NCBI GenBank assembly: GCA_030323885.1
Contig: CM059188.1
Location: 117,217,974 to 117,281,973, forward strand
Reading direction: 5' to 3'
Length of the DNA: 64,000 nt
From: Branchipolynoe longqiensis
Lineage: Eukaryota > Annelida > Polychaeta > Phyllodocida > Polynoidae
This document shows, piece by piece, positions 11,301 through 21,564 of the stretch; the first letter of the stretch is position 1, and the number at the start of each line of letters is the position of its first letter. The translations under genes were made by a program, and so were the position numbers. The notes below the pieces were generated by a model. The model saw nothing but the letters and a program-made list of their open reading frames with translations. It did not search any database and was not told the origin of the DNA.

Positions 11301-11492
11301 ACGCACATGAGAGGCACTGAGTGCGCTGAGTGCCGGCGCACTCCGCCTGATTAAACAGGCCTGTCGTTGTCCTGCACTCATTGCATATTCCACGTGGGTA
11401 ATAGGCCGCGCCGTGCTATTGTCACGTGACAGGAGCCTCTCAGAAATGACCCCCCCCCCCCACACACACACACCACCAGCACCACCACCGAC

Positions 11493-11992
11493 NNNNNNNN
11501 NNNNNNNNNNNNNNNNNNNNNNNNNNNNNNNNNNNNNNNNNNNNNNNNNNNNNNNNNNNNNNNNNNNNNNNNNNNNNNNNNNNNNNNNNNNNNNNNNNNN
11601 NNNNNNNNNNNNNNNNNNNNNNNNNNNNNNNNNNNNNNNNNNNNNNNNNNNNNNNNNNNNNNNNNNNNNNNNNNNNNNNNNNNNNNNNNNNNNNNNNNNN
11701 NNNNNNNNNNNNNNNNNNNNNNNNNNNNNNNNNNNNNNNNNNNNNNNNNNNNNNNNNNNNNNNNNNNNNNNNNNNNNNNNNNNNNNNNNNNNNNNNNNNN
11801 NNNNNNNNNNNNNNNNNNNNNNNNNNNNNNNNNNNNNNNNNNNNNNNNNNNNNNNNNNNNNNNNNNNNNNNNNNNNNNNNNNNNNNNNNNNNNNNNNNNN
11901 NNNNNNNNNNNNNNNNNNNNNNNNNNNNNNNNNNNNNNNNNNNNNNNNNNNNNNNNNNNNNNNNNNNNNNNNNNNNNNNNNNNNNNNNNNNN
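11493..11992. other. Assembly gap (500 N)
   Basis: Exactly 500 undefined bases, a conventional placeholder size. The gap lies between a poly-C/CA stretch (11451-11492) and a 44-bp tandem array (from 11993), so unresolved tandem repeat is the likely content. Confidence 0.95.
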
Positions 11993-12200
11993 ACAACCAG
12001 CACCCCCACCGACTCACGTACCCATTCCTCACTACCACAACCAGCACCCCCACCGACTCACGTACCCATTCCTCACTCCCACAACCAGCACCCCCACCGA
12101 CTCACGTACCCATTCCTCACTCCCACAACCAGCACCACCCACTTACAGTCCCTTTCCTCACTCCCACAACCAGCACCACCAGCCACTCAGCCATTCCTCA
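11993..12200. repeat. 44-bp minisatellite at gap edge
   Basis: Four to five copies of a unit that reads ACAACCAGCACCCCCACCGA, then CTCACGTACCCATTCCTCAC. Later units drift (ACTTACAGTCCC, GCCACTCAGCC). The array probably continues into the gap. Confidence 0.85.
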
Positions 12201-12890
12201 TCCGCCCTGACTCCCCTACCACCCACCACCTCCACCACCCACCTCCACCATCACCCGCCACCACCACCTCCATCCTCCATCACCTCCACCAGTCACCATC
12301 ACTCCCACCACCACCCACCACCACCAACACCACTGCCACCACCACTACCACCATCATCACCACCACCACCATCACCACCACCATCACCACCACCCACCAC
12401 CACCCACCACCCACCACCACCACCACCATCACCACCCACCACCACCCACCACCCACCACCACCACCCCATCACCATCACCATCACCACCCACCACCACCC
12501 ACCACCCACCACCACCCACCACCCACCACCACCACCACTTCACCCCACCACCACCACACCACCGCCCACCACCCATCACCACTCCATACACCATCACCAC
12601 CCACACCACCCACACTCACCACCCACCACCACCACCCCATCACCACCACCCACACCAACCATCGCACCACCACCACCTCACCCCACCCACACACCCCACA
12701 ACACCAAATCACCCCACCACCACCCCATCACCATCACCATCACAACCCACCACCACCCCATCACCATCACCACCCACCACCACCACAACCACCATCCTCC
12801 ACCCCCACGGCCCACTACTACTACCCATCACCACCCACCACCACCACTACTACTACCACCATCACAGGATGTCACACACACACCACCACC
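12201..12890. repeat. (ACC)n / CACCATCACC array
   Basis: About 690 bases of CAC/ACC triplets with interspersed ATC and ACCC units. Stop-free frames follow from the triplet period. Confidence 0.92.
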
Positions 12891-13099
12891 ACCATACGCG
12901 TGTCACAAGGCACCCCGCACCGCCTCCTATATTATACGTTTTGTTTTTGTTTTTTTAACTATTTTTGGTTGCATTCATGTCTAAGGGAACCCGGGAATTC
13001 TGTGAAATGCTGATCATGGAAGTGTGCCGTGTGAGACGGATAACGAAGTCAGCCCCCAAGTGGTGCATTTCTGAAGAAATTGTTCTACAGACGGACACA

Positions 13100-13470
13100 G
13101 CTTTTTATTGTCCATTGTATTCCATTTTATTCCCTTTTATTCCATTGTATTCCCTTTTATTCCCTTTTATTCCATTGTATTCCATTTTAATACATTTTAT
13201 TCCATTGTATTACATTTTATTACACTCTATTACATTTTATTACATTTTATTACATTTTATTACATTTTATTACATTTTATTACATTTTATTACATTTTAT
13301 TACATTTTATTACATTATTATTCCATTATTCTAGTTATTCTATTTATCCCAATTTATACCAATATATTCCATCTTATCGCATTTTATTCCATGTTATCCC
13401 ATTTTATTCCATTTTATCCCATGTTATTCCATTTTATTATAATTTTATTCCATTTTATTCCGTTCCTTCC
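13100..13470. repeat. TTTTATTCCA / TTTTATTACA decamer array
   Basis: Decamers TTTTATTCCA on the left, TTTTATTACA in the middle and TTTTATYCCA on the right form a three-block structure. G is almost absent from the + strand. The open frames rich in Phe, Ile, Tyr and Leu are artefacts. Confidence 0.9.
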
Positions 13471-13769
13471 CTTTCCTCGGATATTACCATTCAACATTCC
13501 AGGCTGTAATACAATTCAGTTTGTGGCTCATTTAATTATATATGAGTGCATTAAAAACCCTGCATCATAGTCATACGCAACAGTCATCAGATGAAGTCCG
13601 CAGGCAACCGAAGAGTTTGATTAAGAAGTCTGATTGCACTTTAAGGCATGTGGTTTTAAACAAGAGACGTGGAATAATGTAATCACCCTAGCAACATCTA
13701 TATGTAAATTAAAGGTTGTGTGCTTAATTCCATTGAGTTTGTCTGCCTACGCTAAAATTGTGTGCTAGG

Positions 13770-14035
13770 CATGATTTGCTAGGTCATATCAGGACGGGTA
13801 CCGACTTGTGACAATGCACACTCATGGCAACTTTATAGTGCTGCCCCACTGGGAAATCAGGCCACCAGCACCATGACCCGATATCCCACTCAGTCACATT
13901 ATCCTGTCACTGAACCAACCAGTCCTTGCCCTATCTTATTAATGCCAAGCGCCAGGCTAGAAAGCGACAATTATCAATTTTATAAGCCATTGGTTTGACT
14001 CGACCAGGAACCGGACTCCCAATCGCCCACATGCA
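13770..14035 (-). mobile_element. SINE-B, minus strand
   Basis: From left to right this is the reverse of the SINE-B body: GGTCATATCAGGACGGGTAC, then TTTATAGTGCTGCCCCACTG, TCACATTATCCTG and GGTTTGACTCGACCAGGAAC. It is followed by a reversed tRNA-like head (CTCTACCAATTCGGAC) to about 14058. A forward copy follows immediately, making a head-to-head pair. Confidence 0.8.
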
Positions 14036-14054
14036 AGACCTGCACTCTACCAAT

Positions 14055-14222
14055 TCGGACTGGTGTGCTCAGTGTCAGGATAATGTGACTGAGTGGGATA
14101 TCAGGTCATGGTGCCGGCGGCCTGGTTTCCCAGTGGGACCACACTATGAAGTCACCATGAGTGCGAACTGTCACAAGTCGGTACCCATCCTGATATGACA
14201 TGAGATGTTGCTAGGACGTAAA
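14055..14222 (+). mobile_element. SINE-B, plus strand, 5'-truncated
   Basis: The copy begins inside the body (CTGGTGTGCTCAGTGTCAGG) and runs through CAAGTCGGTACCCATCCTGA to the tail GTTGCTAGGACGTAAAACAAC. The tail abuts the (CAT)n end of a LINE on the other strand. Confidence 0.8.
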
Positions 14223-14640
14223 ACAACATCATCATCATCATCATGCTGTCAGTCGCGATGCGACAAAGACTGCTTTCATTACTTGACTGCCGCTCTCCTT
14301 TGTGCGGTTGTACATTTCATGAAAGCTGCCTGCAAAAGTGGTGAAGTGCTGCTGGCTTTTGCAAGTTACCAGCAACACTCTCTCGGGGAGCAAATAGAGG
14401 TTTCACACCGGCAAGAACATGTCAAGACAGGCGCAAAACTATTTGTCCCTGCAGTGGCTGGTCAGGAGATGTTGGGAGTTCCATACATCAACCGCCCTTA
14501 ATGCTGCCACAGTGACCATGGTTTTCTGTTTAGGGTTTGCTCCCTTAGCCTTCGGTTCTGTCAAGAACCTGTACCACAAGGCAGTGGTTTACAACTCTGC
14601 AGGGCAGGGGCGTTAAACTCCCTGAGGTATTGCTATACGT
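14223..14640 (-). mobile_element. RTE-like LINE deletion derivative
   Basis: On the minus strand this joins a ~240-bp leader (14640 to about 14402) directly to the last ~170 bp of the RTE-like LINE, which ends in (ATG)n at 14223-14243. The same leader occurs at 55100-55735, where it is joined to the mid-RT region instead. The reverse transcriptase and endonuclease are therefore absent here. The short leader-plus-tail form behaves like a non-autonomous satellite of the LINE. Confidence 0.7.
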
Positions 14641-14671
14641 GCATACCTGTAAAACAACAACAAACAAACAA

Positions 14672-14700
14672 ATCTACCGATTCGGCCCACGCGTCCGGTG
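14672..14700 (-). mobile_element. SINE-B head remnant
   Basis: CTACCGATTCGGCCCACGCG followed by TCCGGTG matches the reversed tRNA-like head seen at 20853-20878. The rest of the SINE is missing. The surrounding 14640-14940 holds nothing else I recognise. Confidence 0.45.
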
Positions 14701-14939
14701 CGATAGAGGGGCTCCGAGTCCTGCCACACCGGCCTCGACGCATTCATTTCACGAGTGAGGAGGCGGCGGCGCCAGTTGAGTATTTGAAGGCTTTGTTCAC
14801 TGGGCTGTCTAACATGGCAGCACTATGGATTGACGGAATTCTACAAAACGGGTGTAAATCAATACAACTCACAACTTGTACCCGGCCCGCCTGCCCATTT
14901 ATTGAATTTCACCAGCGTGTCATTACCCAGATTTGTAAA

Positions 14940-14988
14940 CATATACATAGAAATATATATGCGCCTATGCATACACACATATATAAAT

Positions 14989-15036
<48 letters not shown>

Positions 15037-15202
15037 CCCCTTATCGCGTGTAATAAGGTCTGCAGTGTATTGCGCCCCCCGCCCCCCGACCATGTTGTGG
15101 TGGTGGTGTGGTGGTGGTGTCGGTGGGGGGGGGGGGTCTCCCAGCATGCTCTACGCTCCCCCCCCCTCCGCGTGGGGGCCGCACAGTCCATACGCTCGGA
15201 AG

Positions 15203-15233
<31 letters not shown>

Positions 15234-15445
15234 CATACAAATATACATACACATATACATTCAAATAGACATACAAATAAAATCAATATACATACAAATA
15301 TATGTCAAATATACATACACATATGCATATACATACAAATATACAGACATACAAATATACATACAAATATACAGACACATATACAAATATACATACAAAT
15401 ATACATACAAATATACATACAAATATATACATATATATATATACA
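14940..15445. repeat. (TA)n runs and ATACATACAAAT 12-bp array
   Basis: Two (TA)n tracts (about 14993-15028 and 15205-15230) bracket a GC-rich insert. A 12-bp array follows at 15235-15445 (ATACATACAAAT with GACAT variants). Its sequence is the reverse complement of the array at 16310-16775. Confidence 0.88.
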
Positions 15446-15777
15446 TGAGTAGGTTGAAGAATATATTCTCTGGAGTAAGTTGCGGCGAGTGAGAAAGAAG
15501 TACAGGAGTGGAGAGTGTTGAAGAATGCCGGGTGGTGGCGCCACTGTTGTTGTTTGGCTGCAGGGGCTGTGAGTGGCTAGCCTGCAGCAAACACATAGTC
15601 GTGTAAGGCACACAATGCTACATCTATACATTATTAGCATAATTAGGTATGCAACATGGTTAGACAGCGACCCACACACACACCCCCCCCCCCCACTGTT
15701 ACACTTAGTACTGGCTCCCAACCCTACTCGCCGCCAGCGTTTCAAAATGCATGCGTATTCTGTTATGCACTGTGATG

Positions 15778-16132
15778 TTAAAGTTGCATAGTCTGATGGT
15801 TTTGAGTTTCTGAAATTTTCTGAGATAAATACATTTGGTTGATCGTTATTATGTACCTTACTTTAGCTTGAAGTAACTTTTATTTTAAGTGGCTAACTTT
15901 TGAGATATTTAAAGTGGAAACATGCTAAATTAATTTTGGCAAGCTTGTCATAATTCTGACCCCATAGGCTTCTGCAGTAACACGTTCTATTAAATTGTCT
16001 CAGCATTCCCTTTTGTGTGGTGACAAATATTTAATAAGTGCACCAGTATCTACGTTAGATATGTAGAATCAAATTTAGATAATTGTTTTGGTTTTGAAAA
16101 ATTGGTATTTTCAACGGGCTATGCAGCTTTAA
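15778..16132 (+). mobile_element. TTAA-MITE, intact length
   Basis: The 355-bp element runs from TTAAAGTTGCATAGTCTGAT to GGGCTATGCAGCTTTAA. The interior is alignable with copies at 7989, 21008, 21752 and 61887 (for example GAAGTAACTTTTATTTTAAG and TCTGCAGTAACACGTTCTAT). It has no coding potential. It sits between the two mutually inverted 12-bp arrays. Confidence 0.88.
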
Positions 16133-16164
16133 TGAAAATGAGAACTGGCAGAAGGTATCATCTC

Positions 16165-16265
16165 CACACCCTCCCATACCCTCCCACACTCCCACACACC
16201 CTCACACACCCTCCCACCGCCCCACACCCTCACACACCCTCACACACCCTCACACACCCTCACAC
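16165..16265. repeat. CACACCCT array
   Basis: About twelve CACACCCTC/CACACCCTCC units precede the TATTTGTATGTA array. Confidence 0.85.
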
Positions 16266-16309
16266 ATATGTACATATTCATAGATGTACACACACCTATA
16301 TGTGTATTT

Positions 16310-16775
16310 TGATATATATTTGTATGTATATTTTGTAAATATATTTTGTATGTATATGTGTATGTATATTTGTATGGATATTTGTATGGATATTTGTATG
16401 GATATTTGTATGTATATGTGTGTGTATATTTGTATGTATATCTATATGTGTATGTATATTTGTATATATATTTGTATGGATATTTGCATGTATATTTGTA
16501 TGTATATTTGTATGTATATCATGTGTGTATATCTGTATGTATATTTGTATGTATATTTGTACGTATACTTATACATATATTATATTTGTATGTATATTTA
16601 CATGTATATTTGTATGTATAGTTGTATGTATATTTGTATGTATATTTACATGTATATTTGTATGTATATTTGTATGTATATTTGAATGTATACTTATACA
16701 TATATTATATTTGTATGTATATTTACATGTATATTTGTATGTATATTTGTATGTATATTTGTATGTATATGCTTC
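16310..16775. repeat. TATTTGTATGTA 12-bp array
   Basis: About 38 copies of a 12-bp unit with TATTTACATGTA, TATTTGTATGGA and TATACTTATACA variants. An internal duplication repeats ATACTTATACATATATTATA at about 16565 and 16690. The unit is the reverse complement of the array at 15235-15445. Confidence 0.9.
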
Positions 16776-16829
16776 ATGTCTTTGTGTCTTGACCTAGGAG
16801 TATCATCTCTATTACTCTATTATATTATA

Positions 16830-17235
16830 TTTGTATTATGTACATATGTATGCATATGTGTATACATGTATCTGTGTATATATGTGTATATGTGTACACA
16901 TGCGTGTGTGCGTGTGTGTGCATGTGTGCATGTGTGTGTATGTGTGTGCGTGTGTGTGTGCATGTGTGTACGTGTGTTCATGTGTGCATGTGTGTGAGTG
17001 CATGTGTGCATGCATGCGTGTGTGCATGCATGCATGTGTGGTGTGCATGTGTATGTGCATGTGTGTGCGTGTGTGTGTGTGGAGTGAGTGCATGGTGTGT
17101 GCATGGTGTGCATGTGTGCATGCCTGCATGCGTGCATGCATGTGTGGTATGCATGTGTGTGCATGTGTGTGTGTGTGCGTGCATGGTGTGTGTGCATGGT
17201 CTGCACGTGTGCATGCGTGTGCGCATGTGTGTGTA
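16830..17235. repeat. GTGTGCATGTGT array
   Basis: Alternating purine-pyrimidine sequence (GTGTGCAT, GTGCATGC) runs for about 400 bases. Such sequence can adopt Z-DNA. The array at 22655-23115 (CACACATGCACA) is compositionally its reverse complement. Confidence 0.9.
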
Positions 17236-17297
17236 CACCCCCACCCTCCCACACTCCCACACTCCCACACCTCCCACACCACCGACGCCGATACAGC

Positions 17298-17615
17298 GGT
17301 GTTCTCTTGGCGGAGTGGTGAGAGCGTGATTTTTTTTTCTAAGTCAGACTCCTTATCTGAAGGTTGGTGGTTCGATTCCCGATCCCATCACCTCTGCCAA
17401 TTTGGATTTCCCCTGCTGTGTATAACTTACAGCATCATCAAAGGCCAGTTGCTCTGATACCATGTCATGTCTATGTGGTGTGGGAGGATTACAATCCCTT
17501 GGATCGGTAACACTAACAGTGTAGGCTCGGGATTTCTATTGATCAACTGTCTAATGGTGAAAACAAGAGTGTTCAGACTTATCCATGATAGCCAGTATAA
17601 ATATTCAAGAAAAAA
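17298..17615 (+). mobile_element. SINE-A
   Basis: The tRNA-like head is TTGGCGGAGTGGTGAGAG, with B box GGTTCGATTCC. The body has CTCTGCCAATTTGGATTTCC and GCATCATCAAAGGCCAGTTG, and the tail is GCCAGTATAAATATTCAAG. It aligns along its length with the copy at 8047. Relative to that copy, it carries a small insertion in the middle (GTAACACTAACAGTG instead of GTAAAAGTG). Confidence 0.85.
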
Positions 17616-17619
17616 AACC

Positions 17620-18039
17620 TCGCATGAATACACACATCCAAACACACGCGCATGCGCACTGATAGTAATACTCCCAACACAGGCAGCGGTTGTAGCGATG
17701 AGGCCTCGCCGTGGTGTTTATGAAATCGATATTATATTGCCACTTAATAATAATTCCCGTCTCGTACTGATCGGGATGTGTGGTGCTGTGTGCGTCTGGG
17801 CTTGTATCAGAGGTGCCAAGTCTCCCGATTTGGTGGGAGATCTCTGTAAGATATAGCAAAATAGCGACATTCTCCCAATTTCCTGCTTTTAGTTAAAACC
17901 CGACAAAGAATGATTTTAGCTTGTTTTTTTTTCTTTGAAAAAAATATACGCCAATTTTTCGTCCTAAATGCACCAGAATACACCCCTTTGAATCACTTTT
18001 TTCCTAATTTTCCACGGGTGGCCCCGGATCTATGGAATG
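17620..18039. other. Unassigned sequence
   Basis: No recognisable element ends or protein motifs. A CGCGCATGCGCA run is present near 17648. Confidence 0.4.
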
Positions 18040-18350
18040 AGTTGAGCGTCTGTCTCCCGTTTTGGTAGATCGTGGTATTCGAACCCATGGGTTCGAAGCA
18101 TGGTCGAGTCAAAACAATGACTTAAAAATTGATACTTGTTGCTTCCTAGCCAGGTGTTCGGCATTATTAGGATAGGGCTAGGACTGGTTGGCTCAGTGTT
18201 AGGATAATGTGACTGAGTGGGATATCAAGGCATGGTGTTCCCCAGTGGGGCAGCGCTACAAAGTCACCATGAGTGTGCACATTCAATAGTCGGTACACAT
18301 CCTGATATGACCTTAAATGTTGACAGGATGTAAAACTCTAACAACCAACC
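18040..18350 (+). mobile_element. SINE-B, head variant 2
   Basis: The head here (GTTGAGCGTCTGTCTCCCGT, then GGTATTCGAACCCATGGG) differs from the other SINE-B heads but matches the copy at 24846. The shared body follows (GGTCGAGTCAAAACAATGAC through GTTGACAGGATGTAAAAC) with tail TCTAACAACCAACC. Two SINE-B subfamilies with different tRNA-like heads are therefore present. Confidence 0.78.
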
Positions 18351-18469
18351 AAGTAACAATTGCCAAAACAGGTAGTGAAATGCAGGACCACGCCCCCTTC
18401 TTGTGAATCGTCATACCAGAGAAGACAACATGCAGTAAATCACAGCGCCACGTTAGCCCCTGGCGACAA

Positions 18470-19471
18470 TAGACCTATTTCAATGTTTATAAACATTGTG
18501 TATGCGCGCGCAGCTCGGCTGCAGAACGAAGGCACACTGCCATTGAGTTAGTTTGCCGGTACATGCAGTGCAAAACGTTTATTTTATTCAAAATTAATAG
18601 AAATGCAGAACCCCAACCATATAAATTTAATATAATCTATTCATTGAATATGTTTTCTATATGTCTTCCAAGCGGATTGCTTCTAGGTGCTGTAGTTTTA
18701 GAGATATTTCACTTTTTCTGTATGAAGATTGCTCATGACCATTCACAATGCATTCAGTTTGCCGATACGCGCAGTGCAAAATGTCTATTTTATTCAAAAT
18801 TAATAGAAATGCAGAACCCTAACCGTATAAATTTAATATAATCTATTCGTTGAATATGTTTTCTATATGTCTTCCAAGCGGGTTGCTTCTAGGTGGTGGG
18901 GCTTTAGAGATTTTCACTTTTTCTGTATGAAGATTGCTCACACTCATTCACAGCCATTAACAATGCATTGAGTTTGCCGGTACGCGCAGTGCAAAACGTT
19001 AGTTTTATTCAAAATGAATAGAAATGCAGAAGCCTAACCGTATAAATTTAATATAATCTATTCAGTGAATATGTTTTCTAAATGTGATCCAAGCGGGTTG
19101 CTTCTAGGTGGTGTAGTTTTAGAGATATTTCACTTTTTCTGTATGAAGATAATTCAAGATTGCTCACAGCCATTGACAATGCATTGAGTTTACCAGTACG
19201 TGCAGTTCAAAACGTCTATTTTATTCAAAATTAATAGAAATGCAGAAGCCTAACGTTATCAATTTAATATTATCTATTCATTGAATATGTTTTCCATATG
19301 TGTTCCAAACGGGCTGCTTCTAGGTGGTGTGGTTTTAGAGATATTTAACTTTTTCTGTATGAATATTGCTCATAGCCATTGCGTTTGCAGTGTGACCCTG
19401 TGTTGTCCTGCAGCCAAGCTGCGCGAGCACTGACCTAAATACCTATCCTAACGTCACATGAAATAGGTCTA
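18470..19471 (+). mobile_element. TIR element T2 with four internal ~210-bp repeats
   Basis: The ends are TAGACCTATTTCA(A)TG and its inverse CATGAAATAGGTCTA, with TA tips. Inside, a ~206-215 bp unit is repeated four times in tandem; starts recur near 18570, 18776, 18991 and 19203 at GTGCAAAACGT(C)TATTTTATTC. Each unit contains AATTAATAGAAATGCAGAA, CATATGTTTTCTA-like and TTTTTCTGTATGAAGATTG blocks. The same segment occurs singly in T1. There is no transposase frame. Confidence 0.75.
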
Positions 19472-20275
19472 TACCATGAAATCGAGCCACGTCTGGTGGC
19501 GCCCCCGGCGGAAGGTTCTTGAAATGTGTGATGTGGTCGTCTGCTTGTTGAGACGGGTAGTACTAGTATAGTTAGTTACTCCCGCAGTACTACTGTCTCT
19601 ATGACCGGTTGCTAAGCGGTGTCGGAAGGCTGGGTTATGGAAATCAACACATGAATTGGCAATCTAATGTATTTTTCAAATACTTATCTAATGTAGTGTT
19701 GAATACTTGATTAAATCATGTAGATTAATTAACACAGTAATAAACTAAAGTCAACTCGAGAGCTCCTCTTGCTATCCGGCCCGCACTCTGTCCACACCTC
19801 TCTCTATCACCTCTCCGCCGGCCTTGCTCCTCCTTGATATGTCTGAAAAGAGTTCCAGGAGGGGGAGCCCGCCGACATTTCACTCTCTACTCTTACTCTG
19901 TCCGTGTCTATGGGCTGCTGGTCGGTCACCATAGACCAAATAGACACAGTCCTTTGACGCAACTCTCCTCATTTCTCTTTCCTAGACTCTGCCCTTTCGA
20001 TTTCTCCCAGGCATACTTCTTCCCCTGACCAGGGTAGATGTGTTCTTGGGCGGGGCCCTTCACCTTTACGATTTCTCTGTCTTGTTCTCGTTGCTGGAAC
20101 CACCGCTGCTCCCATATTTACTTCCTCGAACCCCTTGCTGCTGACTGGATACAAGTGCTGAACTACATCTACAGCTCAACTACTGCCGGACCGAAGAGAT
20201 TCGCTGCCGCCCCAATGCCTCGCCGTTACAATGTTGTAAAGATGTCCCCAGCTTCTACAACACTCCCTACTGAAG
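19472..20275. other. Unassigned sequence
   Basis: GC-moderate DNA with open frames at 19834-20028 and 20038-20325 that give no familiar motif. It ends at a 95-bp repeat that also occurs inverted at 31957. Confidence 0.4.
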
Positions 20276-20374
20276 TTAAGTCTTCAACCAAAGGTTGGGC
20301 CGATTTATCGGAGCCTCTCTATTAATGTTGCAGTTCTGCAACCCGTAACCGTCGTAAGGTTACAAACAACCCCA
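20276..20374 (+). repeat. Dispersed ~95-bp repeat with two hairpins, copy 1
   Basis: This contains GTTGCAGTTCTGCAAC, a 7-bp perfect stem with a 2-base loop. GTAACCGTCGTAAGGTTAC, a second stem with a 7-base loop, follows closely. Positions 31957-32048 carry the same sequence in reverse with only a few changes. Both stems are retained in that copy. The identity of the repeat is unknown to me. Confidence 0.7.
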
Positions 20375-20544
20375 GAATCGAAAAACTCCAGAGCTTTCAG
20401 TTGCCACCATCTTTTATTTTTCATTCTCTCATCATTTTTAAGCTGTATGACAATTTAGCTAATATTTCACACTGGACTCCACTACTTGTTTAAGGTGATT
20501 CACCCAGGGCAGCTTTTGCTCGGATTTAGACTAGCTTGTCTTGT

Positions 20545-20880
20545 TTTGTTTCTTGGGGTTTTACATCATAGCATCATCTATGGTCATATCAGGACATGCA
20601 CCGACTTATGACAGAGCGCACTCATGGTGACTTTATAGTATTGCCCTACTTGGAAACCAGGCTGCCAGCATTATGACCTGATATACCACTCAGTCACATT
20701 ATCCTGGCACTGAGCTCACCAGTCCTTGCCTTATCCTAGTAATGGCGAGCGCCAGGCTAGGTAGCAGCAAGTATCAATTTAGTAGGTTATTGGTTTGACT
20801 CGACCGAGAACGGGAATCGAACTCCCGATCTTCTGCACGGGAAGACTACACTCTACCGATTCGACTACCACGTCCGGTGA
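20545..20880 (-). mobile_element. SINE-B, full length, minus strand
   Basis: Read on the minus strand, the head ACGTGGTAGTCGAATCGGTA (A-box-like) and GGGAGTTCGATTCCCG (B box) precede the body and the tail CTATGATGTAAAACC. This is one of the most complete copies in the window. The head, B box and body are all in the expected order. Confidence 0.85.
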
Positions 20881-21007
20881 CTAACTTGTCATTCACCCTA
20901 AAGCTAAGATTCCATATAATTAATTCTGTTTGATGGAGTGTGGCTACGTCCAGGGTTGTGCTTAACACGTTAATACCTGGCCTGTGTTTTTTATTATATG
21001 AAGTAGT

Positions 21008-21365
21008 TTAAAGCTGCATAGTCCGATGAAATTCCAAATTTTCAAAACCAAACCAATTATCTAGATTTGATTTGACATATCTACCTTAGATACTGATTCA
21101 CTTATTAAGCATGTGTTTCTGCGTATAGAAGGCAATACTGAGTCAATTTAACAGAACCTGTTACCGCAGAAGTCTATGGTGTCAGAATTTTGGCAGGCTT
21201 GCCAAAACTAATTTTCCATGTTTGCACTCAAAATATCTCAAAAGTTTACCATTTAAAATAAAAGTAACTTTGAACTAATGTAAAGTAAATCCTAGTGATC
21301 GATCTAATATATTTATCTCAGAAAAAAATACAGAAATTCAAAACCATCGGACTATGCAACTTTAA
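21008..21365 (-). mobile_element. TTAA-MITE
   Basis: The 358-bp element runs from TTAAAGCTGCATAGTCCGAT to ATCGGACTATGCAACTTTAA, close to perfect inverse ends, with TTAA at both tips. Orientation is set relative to the copy at 15778. No frame. Confidence 0.88.
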
Positions 21366-21564
21366 GTAAGTAGCTTGTTTGTATGTTTCAATCGATTAGT
21401 AAGTAGTCTATGCGTATACTGTAGCAATACCACCATAATGATATACAGGCTAGTAAGAACATTTCCTGATGTTGTTGGGCAAATAATTTGGAAGGTTGAT
21501 AACTTGGTTTGTTGGCAGCAGGTCAGTGATAGCACAAGTGTGGAAGGAACAGTTGTGTCTGTTT

